Shown here: positions 41,688 to 53,449 of the stretch, in pieces | Position numbering within the stretch: the stretch's first letter is position 1 | How the letters are laid out: the number at the start of each line of letters is the position of its first letter | Source: Hippasteria phrygiana | Taxonomy: Eukaryota; Echinodermata; Asteroidea; Valvatida; Goniasteridae | DNA: 64,000 nucleotides | Assembly: GCA_037893225.1 (NCBI GenBank) | Contig: JAZGUH010000951.1 | Coordinates: 1-64,000, forward strand | Reading direction: 5' to 3' | Notes under the pieces: generated by a model | Told to the model about the DNA's origin: nothing | What the model saw: only the letters and a program-made list of their open reading frames with translations | The model's database searches: none | Made by a program: the position numbers and the translations under genes

Positions 41688-42584
41688 TTAAAGGGACACA
41701 TTGCCTTCAAATGTCATGAAATGTTGCTGTTTGCTGAAATATTCCTTATCTTTTATAAGAGTTGTTCATGCAAAAAAACCACGTATAATATGTTGTAATT
41801 AGTGAGTAGTGATTACAAAACAAAACATTGGCCGCTGACCCCTGACATTCTGACCCGCGAAACATAGCCTTATTTCCAGTAGTAAATACCACCGTCTAAA
41901 TAATGCGCAAAATACGCTGTAAGAGTCATCAGATGATCGCCAGGTACAATTCTCTACCTCGCGACACATATCGCCAGTGCTGCGCGCCGTGCCCACTGAT
42001 ATGATATGCACTGGATTGGCAGCGCAGCAGTGATTGCCTATGCGTGAATTGAAGCTACCGCGCGGCCATCTTGCTATATTCAAAACAATGGCCGTTTTCC
42101 AAGCTCCAGGATTCAGCTCCGTCTCCAATTTCAGCTCATTCATAAACTACATGCATGAATGCAATTTGGCAATGGGCTGAATTCGGAGACCGAGCTGAAG
42201 CCAGCTGGGCTTGGAAAACGGCCATTGTTTTGAATATAGCAAGATGGCCGCGCGGTGGCTTCAATCGCGGAGCTTCGCAGCCAATCCAGTGTATAGAGAT
42301 CAGTGGCCGTGCCACAGTACATTCAAAATGGATCAACAGAACGTACTTCAACCAGATGCGACTGGAAATACGACTGGTGAACACGGTCCGCCATTTTGTG
42401 GAGTCAAAAAATTTGTTCTACAAAATGGCGGACCGCTATTTGTCACGAAACTAAACAAAAACCACCCAATTTGAAGGGATAGTTATGTGAATCTTTATAT
42501 TCTACTTTTAAAAAAGCTTCCCGACCATATCCATTTCAGTTTTATAGCCCAAATCGCAAAATCCAAAGCAATGTGTCCCTTTAA
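41688..42584. mobile_element. TTAA-flanked element with AGGGACACATTGC ends
   Basis: TTAAAGGGACACATTGC at the left and GCAATGTGTCCCTTTAA at the right are exact inverted copies bounded by TTAA, about 890 bp apart. It is non-coding. The TTAA plus AGG start resembles family B (TTAAAGGTA), so both could use a TTAA-specific transposase such as piggyBac (inference). It encloses a second element, 41994-42305. Confidence 0.75.
41994..42305. mobile_element. Family E foldback nested in the TTAA element
   Basis: The arms are about 145 bp, almost fully complementary (GCGGCCATCTTGCTATATTC, AAAACAATGGCCGTTTTCCA, GAATTCAGCTCCGTCTCC and inverses), with a short loop. The ends CACTGAT...CACTGGAT recall family D ends. 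It matches 58208-58511. Confidence 0.85.
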
Positions 42585-43734
42585 CTGGAAATATGTGAAC
42601 AGAATTCAAAACTACTACGCTCTTTTATTTAACTTTAGATGAAAACAGGTATTAAGATCCCCTTCGTACATTTGTAAGACATGGTTATAGGTCTAAAACA
42701 AGTTGAAGTGGATATTATCCCGGTTCCTTTAATCACGGTGAAATAATAATAAAAATCACATTGTCAATGCATTTTTGTATGGCAACAACCAGAATATGCC
42801 ACTGAACGAGTTCAAACTGTTTCACGTGCATAGGCCCTACATACCATAATACCGCACGTGGTAGTTCCAAAGTTGACACACACATGGCGCCAAAATGAAA
42901 TATTTCAAGTGCAAAATTAAGGTACACATAATTTCGGCGTATAGGGTTTCAAATTGTGAAACCCAATCAGGTTATTACAACCCTCCCGATGACTTTGTAT
43001 TTATTTTTCCTATAGGAGTTTGTTTATATATCATAGCACAATATTTCAGGCTGTCATTCGTGGGGCGCGAATAAATAATGTGCAAGCATTAAATTAATAC
43101 TCGTGTCATATTCGCGGGGGCCTACGTGCAACCGGCCGGCGTTTTTCACCTGTAAAACAACTATCAACATGAGGTTCTGAGTAGCTGTGCGGGTGACATA
43201 TTTGTGATGACATTGTTGATTATGAAGTTCACGATATCGATACCAAATGAAAATACATAAAGTTCAGTGTGTAGCCTACAGGACAACAGTAAAACGTGAA
43301 AATCGGACTCCATGAAATTCAGACCCCTTGAGCTCTTGGGCATACCCAGGGAAAAACAAAACAACGAGAAACGTATGGTTACGTTGAGGATATGGTTCTA
43401 TTTCTTAACGTTGGGTATTCCCAAACAATGAAAACTGGTTACAAACTTTGTATTGGAGGTTCTATACATATCATGGCATAAACACCCCAAAACACGTTCA
43501 CTTTGGACTGTTAATTTTCATTTTTCATTTTTTTAAAAGATATAAGACCACAATGTAGCTACTTTCTAGTAAAAAATGTGAAATCTGGTTGAAAATCGGA
43601 TACATGCAATATCGCCCCTAATGTTGCCCCTAATAGAACATGCATGTCAATCCGCGTGTAGCTGTTCAATAGATAGTGGTGACGACGTCAAACGACAGTT
43701 AGAAATGAATGACCTACGCGAACAAGCACACACA
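42585..43734. other. Gene-free stretch
   Basis: No gene. AAAATCGGACTCCATGAAAT near 43298 recalls a family A fragment. Confidence 0.4.
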
Positions 43735-43955
43735 CTCATGAAAAAATTGTTTCAATCAAGTCATTGCAAGTCATTACAAGTCAATTACAAGTCACATCGC
43801 AAGTCAAGTCACTGGCCATCCAAGTCACTAGCTATTTAAATGAACTGCCATAGAAGCATTCCTTTTGTCATTGTTCAACGTCTGTAGACTGCAACCGGAT
43901 TTGTGATTGACTTGTGATTTGACTCGCGATTGACTTGATCACAACTCTGGAAAAT
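43735..43955. mobile_element. CAAGTC-word element related to 29358-29586
   Basis: The left part is CAAGTCATTGCAAGTCATTA, CAAGTCAATTACAAGTCACA. The right part is the inverse (TTGTGATTGACTTGTGATTT, GACTTGATCACAACTCTGG). The centre GCTATTTAAATGAACTGCCA with TTTTGTCATTGTTCA matches the centre of 29358-29586. The left end is eroded. Confidence 0.6.
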
Positions 43956-45244
43956 AAGATAAAGCACGAGATAAAACCCCCAACAACATCGCGAAGGAAA
44001 CTGATATATCAATTAATTAGGATTATTGGGAAGCTGGGCTACAGCACAAAGAATTATTACACATGCATTGAACATTTACGTTAAATCTAAAAATGAAAAA
44101 TACAAATACGAGGCAATACAATATTCACAGAGTACAGGATGGGCGAAAACCCGTTTGCGGAAAAAGGGCGAAAACCCGTTTGCGGAAAAAGGGGAAAAAA
44201 ATGAAAAATAATCCCCACCCGGCTTTAAATTGGAAAGTATAGGGTTAGGGCATACGAGGTTGAAACAGGGTTAAGGCAAGTGTTAAGAGTTAAGTCATAG
44301 GACAATTGATTGGGTTTACGATAACATTTCATATTTTTCTGGATTTCATGCAGACCATTTTCCCACGGCATTCGGCACTGAGACCAATTTCATTCAGCGC
44401 CTGCGCACAACAATTTAGTTCAGCACAACAAAGGTTACCGGTACCAGCCAAAATTGCTTGTGATGCTTACTACCTGTGACTGGTTCTCGGCTGCTGTGAG
44501 TCAAGCAGGAAAATTAGCGATATTTTGAACAGTTGGTCGCCGGTAAGAGGAGACGACATGGGAGGTATTTCATGGGGATTCTCCGAGGATCCTGAACTCG
44601 CAAAATCAACTCAGCTTCGGGCAAAAAAATCAGCGCTATAATTTCGCCAGTTGGTCCCCGGTTTCGAAATACCCCTCCCTGGAATTGAGAGTTAGAATCA
44701 ACATAATTTGTTTTTCTCTGTCGTTGAACTCTTTTTTAGTCTGTGAATGTACAATGTGGCGGCATCGATATTTGAAGACCTTCTTTAACAGGCACTGAAA
44801 ATGCAAATATTGTATAATCCTTCAATTTAATACTATCTTTTGAGATTAGAAAATCATTATTAAAACGTGAGTTAAAGGTATGATATAGCTTTGGTAAATG
44901 ATCAACGGAGGGAACGGAGAAGTACCGTATAATCTGAATCACGGGAGGGGTACGGTAAAAGTGAGAGGGCGGGGGGGGGGGGGGGGAAACATTGGGAGGG
45001 TGGAGCAAGTGGGTACAAGGAAAGAATTGAGTACAATACACCACTCATCGATACAAAAAAAATCTGAATAAAAAAACAATATCTTGGATAGGAAATGGGA
45101 CTTAAGGGAGATTACTCAACGTTTCGATCAAAGTGCTCCGGTCATCTTCAAAAGAGCATATACTACACACGAGAAACCAAACTAATAAAAATCAGATGGA
45201 GGCGCACAAAACCTTCTAATGGGAGACTAAAATCCTTACCTCGT
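43956..45244. other. Gene-free stretch
   Basis: GGGCGAAAACCCGTTTGCGG is tandemly duplicated near 44142-44185. A G run of 16 lies at 44971-44986. No gene. Confidence 0.45.
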
Positions 45245-45500
45245 GGTGCCAATTTCAAGGAGCTACTGAACACAAACATTTGCTAAGCATGAACAAGCTT
45301 TGCTTAGTAAAAACCGGTTACTAGCTTAAACTCCATGGGATTTTCATGGCAAGCAAAACAGCCAAGTGCCAGACACATAGGCCTACGCAATTAAAAAATC
45401 ACATGAAAAAATTGGTTGGTAATCCTGTTTTTGCCAAAAAAAAGAGACTTTTCATTCTTAACAAAATTTCCGTGCTTAGCAGCTCCGTGAAATTGGCCCC
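45245..45500. mobile_element. Family G element, copy 2
   Basis: GTGCCAATTTCAAGGAGCTA and GCTCCGTGAAATTGGCCCC are inverted ends. GCTTTGCTTAGTAAAAACCG and GGTTGGTAATCCTGTTTTTG blocks are shared with 32152 and 50390. Confidence 0.75.
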
Positions 45501-46834
45501 TGATGTAGGTCGGGTCATTTAAGGTCGCCTTGACACCACAACTACTGAACCGATCCCAGAGTGGTTTAACTGATCATAAAAAGACCGACAGAATACAGCT
45601 ATATTGATATCGATTTTTTTTTCACGAGATCTGGGGAAAATTTCTGGAGCGTTTCGGCGTATAGTCACCAAGGCCATTGGGTAAAATCGGTGAAACAGAA
45701 AGTTGCAGATAATAATGGGGAAACTTTGCTGCAGGCTTGTGTACGGTCGTTGGTGGGTTCATGATAGCTGCATAGGTTCTCCAATTCATGGGCGAGATTG
45801 GCCAAAAATGAAAAATCCACAAAATCCACGAAAAATACACGAGGACCCCCAGATCAACATATAGTTTGTATTTTCCTATAGGCACCCCCTTAAAATATCC
45901 GTTTTTATTGGTCTATATCCACTTTTACACCTCAGAAATTCCAGATTGCAAAATAGATTCTTTAAAAATACTGAAATCCCGACCAAAAAAATCCTGAAAT
46001 CGGGAAAAATCCTGACAAATTTCACCCCTGCTAATTATCTTCTCGCAATTACACAAACGGAACTGGTGTTTTTTTTTCAATCCCAACCTGGTTCTCTGGA
46101 TTTCCCCAGCATTATCATTCTGGGATTTCTTTCCACCTCTAAAACTGAAACTTAACAAATCCGCAACTTCATTTTAATATCACGTGCTAAAGGCCTACGC
46201 TAGTTCTAATAACTATACTTGAATAGGTCAGCCCTTTTTATAGGCACCCCCCCAGTAGTTTAGTGCTTTTAAACAACAAAATAATGAGGATGAGCCCCTT
46301 TTCTATTTTTAGTGTACGGTAGGTGTATTTTCCAAGATGGCCGTCCCTTCTTATCAAAATGGCTACTGCCTATAATGGAGTCTACCAAATAGATTAAAAC
46401 ATGCCAGAGATCGACAGGGAGTAAATTTCATTTCTTTTCTTTTTCATTTTTTTTCACGGGAATTTGTTGGGAAACAGACAAAAAAGCAAAAGATGCGACT
46501 TTTAAAAAGGAAGTGGGCGAGGATGCTATTAAAACATGTTTGCTTGCTTGCTTGCTTGCTTGCTTGTTTTTTCTAGTTTTTCTTCTTTTTCTAGTTGGCT
46601 TTTTTGAAAAGTTTGGATAGGCTGAGCGAGGTTAGGATGGAATCTCACCGCCTAAACACAAAATACGGAGTCTCATCACTAGCTATCATTATGCAGTTCT
46701 GGCGTTAAAAATTTAAAGAAAAAAGTCTATAACATGACACCGATTGATAAACTTCCCGTAACATCGCCCAGCAAATATTCCGACACCTGTTTCTGGTTCG
46801 CAAATGGGTCAGAAACGCCTTCTCCCGGCCCGGG
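45501..46834. other. Gene-free stretch with (TTGC)n
   Basis: A (TTGC)n microsatellite lies near 46540-46566. CCACCTCTAAAACTGAA near 46134 is shared with 52577-52593. No gene recognised. Confidence 0.5.
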
Positions 46835-47021
46835 TGTGACCCCTCACGTGGCTCGCCGTGACACCGTAAACAACAATTTGTATTGTAATTTATTGCATTT
46901 TCTGCCCCGGTCCCCTAATTTATCGCGTCATCGACGCCGGGTGTGGTTGGCCCGGCAACAGCACCGCGGGCCGGCGTATATAATGGCGGGCCTCGGGTTG
47001 AACACAAAATAAACTTTCACA
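46835..47021 (+). mobile_element. Possible solo LTR
   Basis: A TG...CA segment has a TATA-like GTATATAATGG at 46977 and AATAAA about 30 bp later at 47008, the usual LTR order of promoter then polyadenylation signal. No matching target duplication was seen and no second LTR exists in the window, so this is tentative. The overlapping 92-codon frame (46734-47012) has no recognised domain. Confidence 0.3.
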
Positions 47022-47515
47022 GACACAAACAGTGGTAAATACCCAAGCTGGTATAGGTCCCACTTATGGGAAGCGTATCACCCTGATAAATAAAATTTTA
47101 AATTGAATTGCTAATTAGTTAGAATAGAATTATATAGTTATGGGCTTTCCAATAAGACATTCCACCCCACCCCCCAAAAAACACAAATCGACGACGGTAG
47201 GCCTAAGTACCATTTAATAAGTTCAATTCCTAATCCCGATTGATATCAGTTCTCGCGTGGCACATAATCAAACAATGCATTTTAGTAAGACCATGTGCAC
47301 AGTGTAGTATGAAGTGCCTTTTGTTAACAAAGACAGTTTTCTTCCATAATTCGTTTAGAAGTGGGAAATCAATTAAGTTTAAATTTTAGTCAGAGTGTGG
47401 ACATTAAACAAAATCAGAAAGTATACTTTACGCCTCTCACAGATGACCAGGCTATACACAGACATGAAGCTTCAATTATCTTTCAGTTTCTGATTTGAGG
47501 TATTGCATGGAGATA
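47022..47515. other. Gene-free stretch
   Basis: Nothing recognised. Confidence 0.45.
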
Positions 47516-47722
47516 CAGACCTTTTTCACCCACGTGACCAGATAGTGTGTGAAATGTAAACAAAACCGACCCGTTTGGACCGCCATGCAGTTTACACGTG
47601 CCGTATGGGACAGGTCCAACCACGTGTACGCACGCAGACCGCTTGACTGTTTACTTGAATAAAGCACTTCATCAACATCACTGCACTATACCGTCCATGA
47701 CGAAAGGTGAAAAGGGTCTGTA
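47516..47722. mobile_element. Family K element
   Basis: The left AGACCTTTTTCACCCACGTG and the right ACGAAAGGTGAAAAGGGTCT are inverted ends. The right half is shared with 16400-16492. Confidence 0.6.
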
Positions 47723-47890
47723 GCCTAATTAGAGAGAAACTATATTACGGGGGTGAGTGAAAACTTTGTCGGCGATATATTTCCCTCCAAAGATGACTAC
47801 CCTTTAAAATAGTGCTTATTCCTAAACTTCGAGGCATATTAGGAGAGAGAAAAAAGGTTCCCTTCAATCTATTACTAAATGGGGCTCAGG
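47723..47890. other. Short spacer
   Basis: Nothing recognised. Confidence 0.4.
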
Positions 47891-48032
47891 CCGGGACGAA
47901 TCGATGTTTCCGTATTGCGTTATGCGTAATGCGTATGCCTGATGCGTCAAAATAGAATTACACGAAAAGCAATGGATCATCAAAACGCATTACTCATTAC
48001 ACATAACGCAATACGGACGCAAGGATTCCCGG
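47891..48032. mobile_element. Palindromic MITE, CCGGGA ends
   Basis: TTTCCGTATTGCGTTATGCG with TAATGCGT faces ACGCATTACTCATTACACAT and AACGCAATACGGACGC. Ends CCGGGA/TCCCGG. It shares its last bases with the adjoining family A element. Confidence 0.75.
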
Positions 48033-48193
48033 TGTCATATGAATATCCTACTCCCATGAGAATCGGACTCCTTTTCCCTATTATTGGTTAAACTCCTTCA
48101 CGTGACTGGCCACTCTCATAATTTATCTTCATTCAGGCATGCGCAATACTATAAATGAGCCCGTATTTCATAGTGACTGCAATACTGCACCGG
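48029..48193 (-). mobile_element. Family A MITE, copy 4
   Basis: CCGGTGTCATATGAATATCC to ATACTGCACCGG. It contains the inverse of the GAGAGTGGCC/CACGTGA block (TCACGTGACTGGCCACTCTC). Confidence 0.75.
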
Positions 48194-48813
48194 CCTTATT
48201 CTCGTGGTAAATGTATCCCAAATTCTCAGGATTAGAAGCTCCCAAACCTGGAGCGAGTCGTAGGCCTACTCTGTATCTTTATTATCCCTCAACTGCATGA
48301 GCCTCAAAATTCTCCTCGCAACAAAATATGTTCAGGGCAGGCAAAATGTGAACATGCAGCAGACCGGCGCAAACAATTGTGGGCCTATTTACGGCCGTTC
48401 CCCTATTGCCTTGGAAATTACCGATGTACCTAAGGCCCTGTCGATACTTGCATGGTAACAGTGCACAATGTAAATATCAGCGGTGGGACTGACAGATTTC
48501 GTCTGTTGAACTTTCATGTCCGCTGAGTGATGGGAACTAATGCTCCGTCGATTTCGACTCCATTTATCGCTCCAAGTTACAGCCTCTCTTTGAAAATCTA
48601 CTTTCCCACACAGAGTATCTCTCTATGGGGTCCGACAGTATTTCCAAACACGATGTTTTCCACGCACCGAGGGGGAAATACGTTTCTTCCTCCCAGGGCC
48701 CTTCATCGATCATGAAATAGCCGAATTCTTTTTTTCTCGACGGAAATATGCGATATTTATGAGTAAATGAGAGAGCTGTAACTACGGCATTTTTGGGTTC
48801 AAGCAGAAGTGAC
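48194..48813. other. Gene-free stretch
   Basis: A 110-codon minus frame (48564-48896) runs into a MITE and has no recognised domain. Confidence 0.4.
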
Positions 48814-49253
48814 TCACTGATCTCTTTGTAAACTGCACTAAAAATCACGGGGGCCAAATTTACCCAATATTGTGGGTACAAACTGCAACTACTCAAAATT
48901 TGGGTAAGTCTACTCTCATACGATTGTGTTCAGACAGACTTACCCAAATTTTACGGTAGTTGCAGTTTTCACCCACAGTTAGGTAAATTTAACCCCCATG
49001 ATTTTTCAGTGTGGGTGGCTCATTGACATTGCGCGCTGTACGAAAAACAAGTCAGCAGCGGCCATATTAGTACTCCCGTCGTATAGGATCATCGTTTCCG
49101 TGTCGATACAATGATTAACGTGTACTTTTGAGAACGGGGATGAAAGTAAACCCAGGGACTAGTTTGTCAAACATATTGTACTGGGAGTACCAACATGGCG
49201 GATGGCGGCATCAACTCGAGCAGCCGATGCACTATCCAGCATATAGATCAGTG
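48814..49253. mobile_element. Family D MITE, copy 3, split by a nested MITE
   Basis: The left tip CACTGATCTCTTTGTAAACTG is at 48814-48834. The rest (TGGCTCATTGACATTGCGCG through GCATATAGATCAGTG) is at about 49013-49253. Between them is another MITE. The copy is more diverged than the other two. Confidence 0.75.
48835..49012. mobile_element. MITE nested in family D, about 75-bp arms
   Basis: CACTAAAAATCACGGGGGCC, AATTTACCCAATATTGTGGG, AACTGCAACTAC and TTTGGGTAAGTCT are repeated in inverse order on the right (GACTTACCCAAATTTTACGG ... CATGATTTTTCAGTG). Confidence 0.85.
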
Positions 49254-50389
49254 AAGTGAATTCACGCTTGTTAAAATAAGTTAATTGTTTGAACTGGCAG
49301 ATTATACAGGGCGAGAAAACAAATGCATTTCTGGGGTGTTTTTAAACGATATTTTGCTTAATTTAATTTTAAGCAACGGGCAAGAAATCGTAACTTATAA
49401 GCTTTCTTACATACAGCACGAAACCATAAAAAAAATGATCTTTTGGTTCGGTTTTTACTCATCGTGTATATAATCACAATCTTTATTCAAGTAAGGTTAC
49501 CAAACTTTACTTAAATATGGCGTCGCTAGAACGCCCTCACTTGCTCACAAATAATGGCCTTGCCATCAATTAATTGATATTACGAGGTCGATGACATCAG
49601 AACGTATGTCTGCGTGAGTCTTCGTGTGTGTTTAGATTTGGTTTCGCGTTTCTGGCACAGTGATTATTGTGCCAAGTTCACTGCGTGCTCCAGTTGGTTG
49701 ATTTAATGTCACGTTATGTTTCTAGCTCATTGAAGCAGAATCTGTAAGTGGGCTTATTACCAGTGACATAATAGCAACAGACCTATAAACTTTCCTAAAC
49801 ACGACTAAAACGTAAACAACAGAACTATAGACAAACACACTGCTTGTCATAACATGCATATAGGGACGAAGTCAACATTCAAAATGGCAGCATTTACTCC
49901 TTTTAAAGTGGACACTTTACCCATCACAAATTGCTACATACCAGCCATGAATTGTTCCGTCCACATGATCGCTTTTATGCAATTTTCCCTTTTGCGTTTA
50001 TTTTACGATAAAACAAAAAGAAAATCAAAAGGCAGCAGACGGCCACCATATAGGCCTAGTGGGTAGGGGACTCTTAATGTTTTTAAATAGCTTTATCATG
50101 TACATGTAGTCGAAGACAGTGTTGCAATACTGATTGCAACACTGTGCATTTCAGTCTATCCGCTTCGTAAGTGTGACGTCATTTGGAGCAGGAAGTGCAG
50201 TAAAAAGGAATGGAGTACGCGCGCGTTTCTTCCTGTGCCGTTTATACGTTTATACTTTGAGCCCTTCAACGAGCCCCTGCCACCTGCCACCGTGCATACA
50301 GCTAACAAACTGCTGCGTCCGGATTTATGACACTGCATAAGGTAGAATAGTGCATGTGCATCTGCATCAAAACCACGTAAAGATCTATA
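49254..50389. other. Gene-free stretch
   Basis: A short hairpin lies at 50116-50145 (ACAGTGTTGCAA / TTGCAACACTGT). No gene. Confidence 0.45.
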
Positions 50390-50677
50390 GGGCCAATGTC
50401 ACAGAACTGCTTCAGCACAAAACATTTCTTAAGCACAAAACCACCAAATTTGCTTAAAGCACAAAAACCTTGCTTAGTAAAATCACGTTACCAGCCAAAA
50501 CTCTAAGTGATATGTTGCTTGTGACTGGTGTTTAGCTGTTGTTTACTTAGCATAACAATCACATGGAGTTTTGGCTGGTAACCCGATTTTACTATAAAAG
50601 CACGGTCTTTGTGCTTAAGCAAAATTGGTGGTTTGCGCTTAAGAAAATGCTTAAGCAGTTCTATGAAATTGGCCCTG
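50390..50677. mobile_element. Family G element, most complete copy
   Basis: GGGCCAATGTCACAGAACTG and CAGTTCTATGAAATTGGCCC are inverted. The arms repeat GCTTAAGCAC/AAGCACAAAA, GTAAAATCACGTTACCAGCC, AAAACTC and inverses. Confidence 0.85.
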
Positions 50678-50910
50678 GGAAATCACCTTTCTTTGTCATT
50701 TATTGAACAAGACACACAGCCAAGTTTTTGTTGGGCCTTTTAACCACACAAAGAATATCCACTCGCACGCTTGTAACGCACCCTAGCGCGAATGACCTAC
50801 CCTCAACTCTCCAACAACATTCATCACTGCATTATTACCAGATGACATTAATAATTTGCTTTCTGAGACCTAAGACGACTTTGTAATGTAATGGGTCGTT
50901 CAACCCATGA
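50678..50910. other. Short gene-free stretch
   Basis: Nothing recognised. Confidence 0.4.
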
Positions 50911-51054
50911 GTCGCACAACGCCCACGTGTTAAATTCAATCAGAATGCGCGTTCGCGTAACATGGCGTGACATTACGTCAGCAATTTTATCCCGAATAAC
51001 CTTTGACCTTTGAGATACCGAACTGGCTTATTTAACACGTGCGCGTTGTGCGAC
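50911..51054. mobile_element. MITE with GTCGCACAACGC ends
   Basis: GTCGCACAACGCCCACGTGT with TAAAT faces ATTTAACACGTGCGCGTTGT with GCGAC over about 144 bp. Confidence 0.75.
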
Positions 51055-51318
51055 CACCTTTTGCGTTCACACGCGCGCGTTAGGTAACGCGGGTCATTCG
51101 GGATAAAATGTCAGTGTGCACATGCGCAGTTGAAATACCAAACTGGCTTATTATCTACTGTCTCACCTGAAATAGCTCCATATTTTGTTTTTAAAAATAG
51201 GTATCACAAAATGATTGATAGCATCGATTAGGCAAACTACAACTGTTCTGATCAAGCTTGTCTCATGAGATGAATTGACCGCTCGGTTAAGCTATAGGGT
51301 TAAAAGCAGTGTACATGA
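51055..51318. other. Short gene-free stretch
   Basis: CGGGTCATTCGGGATAAAAT near 51099 is the inverse of ATTTTATCCCGAATAACC inside the preceding MITE, so the element may extend further. Confidence 0.4.
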
Positions 51319-51724
51319 TTGGTCATTGTTGCAATTTTCAGAAATAGGCGGATTTGGGGATTAGTATGTTATAGGAAATATCGTTCCACTGACCTGTTCA
51401 AAGTTTTGTGTTGTTGGATGGCGAACAAAACGAGAGAAACGGCGCTCGTTTTCAACCGTCGGGCGGATGATAGCCAAGGCGCGCGTGGCCATCTGGGCGC
51501 GTGACGCGCCTCGGATATGCCATGGCGCCATCATGTCCGGGGCGCGCCACTTGTCCGAGTAGCCACGCCTTGACTAACGGCTACAGGGCAGTTTTCCCAA
51601 CTGGAAATCGTTGGAAAACGATATGTATTTCCACTTTTCTTGACAACGACAGCATGCACACCTAGTGCCATCATTTCATAGAATGATTGAGACTACTATT
51701 AACTTACACAGTCTAGTAATGTAT
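51319..51724 (+). mobile_element. Family B element with a GC-rich insertion
   Basis: Left blocks (CATTGTTGCAATTTTCAGAA, GACCTGTTCAAAG) and right blocks (GGAAATCGTTGGAAAACGAT, CCACTTTTCTTGACAACGAC) match family B. The normal middle is replaced by about 150 bp of GC-rich sequence (51440-51590) with GGCGCGCGTGGCC and GGGGCGCGCCAC. Confidence 0.65.
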
Positions 51725-51830
51725 ACCCTGCCAGACGCAGCACAGTGCATCTGAGTGACAGCTTGACCTTGCTGCACTCTGCACACAAGTCAATGTTACA
51801 AAGTATGCAATCTGATGCATCTGGCAGGGT
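51723..51830. mobile_element. MITE with ACCCTGCCAGA ends
   Basis: TACCCTGCCAGACGCAGC faces GATGCATCTGGCAGGGT. Inside, CAGTGCATC.GAGTG and GCACTCTGCAC give more pairing. It replaces the right terminus of the family B copy. Confidence 0.75.
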
Positions 51831-52442
51831 TTCTAGCCAAAATACCCTGGAGGGTTAGGGTTAAACCCTCTCATCCACACAAAATTGTGGATTCACCCTT
51901 TCCTCTTGTAAAACATGGACTTATGGTTGAGTTCCCCGATGTACCAACAGTTGTCCCTCTTGTGGTATCAAACAGCACCTATTATCTCTGGCTTTCTTGT
52001 ATGGATTTTAGGATGACAATATGAAGGACTTTCTGAATCCGGAGCAGTAGGACGTAGTTTGTCGTGGATTAGGCATAAGCCTGACAATGGGGTCTTTCGT
52101 GGCACAAATGGATACAGGGAAAGATAGCAATTTGGGAAGGGTATAATAGAGTAGAAATGGAGAGATGAATGTGCATTTGAGGACAAAATGAGACAAGGAC
52201 CACTGAAGTGATTGTTGGGTGGCGTTGCATTGAATGGTGGGGGCAAAGAGGGTATTCCCTGGGGCACAGAGGAACCAAATCTTTCTCCCAAAGGCCAGGG
52301 CATTTGTTTCCAAGTTTGACAAATGACAACTTACGACCATAATACAGGTGACAAGCTAAGTATTACAGATGTTACAGGGCTACTTCTTTACCATGTGGGA
52401 CACGCGTCCATCTTTCTAAAGGGTCTATGGGGAATGCGTCAT
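51831..52442. other. Gene-free stretch
   Basis: Three overlapping minus frames (51968-52340, about 86-111 codons) have no recognised domain. Their coexistence argues against coding. Confidence 0.4.
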
Positions 52443-52620
52443 GGTTGGCGATTATCTTAATTGTTGATGTAGTGGTACTTAAATTCCTTGCCTTCTAGTT
52501 CCACCGCTGTGACTCGGGTTCGAATCCCACCAGAGCCAACATGTGGATTAAAAAATTACTTTGTGGTTTTCTTCCCACCTCTAAAACTGAACATTTGTTT
52601 GTTTTCTCTTTACAGCTTTC
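52443..52620 (+). mobile_element. tRNA-derived SINE of a second type
   Basis: Box B GGGTTCGAATCCC is at 52515-52527. An acceptor-like GTTGGC/GCCAAC pairs 52445 with 52535. The tail GTGGTTTTCTTCCCACCTCT plus AAAACTGAA is shared with 46125-46150. Box A is weak. Confidence 0.5.
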
Positions 52621-53449
52621 TGCAGGATTGGGAGCTACAGTGCGATATATAATGTGCTCTTGAGGGTTTTCTGAGCAGTGTGACGTGCCTTTTAGAAGAC
52701 AAACTTTATGCGACTAGGTTGGGGACTGACAAGCCCAATCTATGATGTTACTGGTGGAATTTGAACCAGGGTCACAGAGGTCAACATACCAATATGTCAG
52801 CCCAAGCTGACTACCTAATGATCCCAAATTGAAGTTAGTCCCTCATTACCAATTTTTGAGAAGGACCCCCTCTTCAAAGGTGCCAGCTTTGACAAGGTAG
52901 TTTTGAAATTAGCAGAAGAGTGGTGCATCCCCCCCCCCCCCCACTGACTGGCATTGGCTTGTGATGGACACCCCACCACCCCCCCACCCCCAAACAAAAA
53001 ACACCCCCATTCACCCTCCATGTTGTAATCAGCCGAGCCATTCAGAAACCCATTCATACAAGCCCTGGGATGATCCACGTAGCCCAAACAGGGATTACTA
53101 ATTAATCAGCTGCAGGCTTTGGGTTTGATCCGAGTTTTGTAAGAGAGAGAGACTGGCCACTACCTGTGTTGACTGAAAAGACTACAACAGGGTGTCCTTT
53201 GAAACACTGTCAGGGTGCTCCATTTGCACACTCATTGGTATTAAGTATACACCAAAGAGATTGGCAAATATTGGTCCAGCATTTTGACGAGCGACCTTCT
53301 TAGGGATGTCTTCAATGTGGGGGTGTCATCACGATTTTGCTGCTGGGCTTGCCCCAGGGCCAGTTCCCACTCCACCCCCCCCCCCCCCCCTTCCCCGATT
53401 GCAGTTGCCCACAAAACAGACAAAGGACTTTCTGGATCCATGCTTTTCG
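52621..53449. other. Gene-free stretch with two C runs
   Basis: C runs of 14 (52929) and 16 (53375). A degraded minus-strand tRNA-like block (TGGAATTTGAACCAGGGTCA) is at 52753. No gene. Confidence 0.45.
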
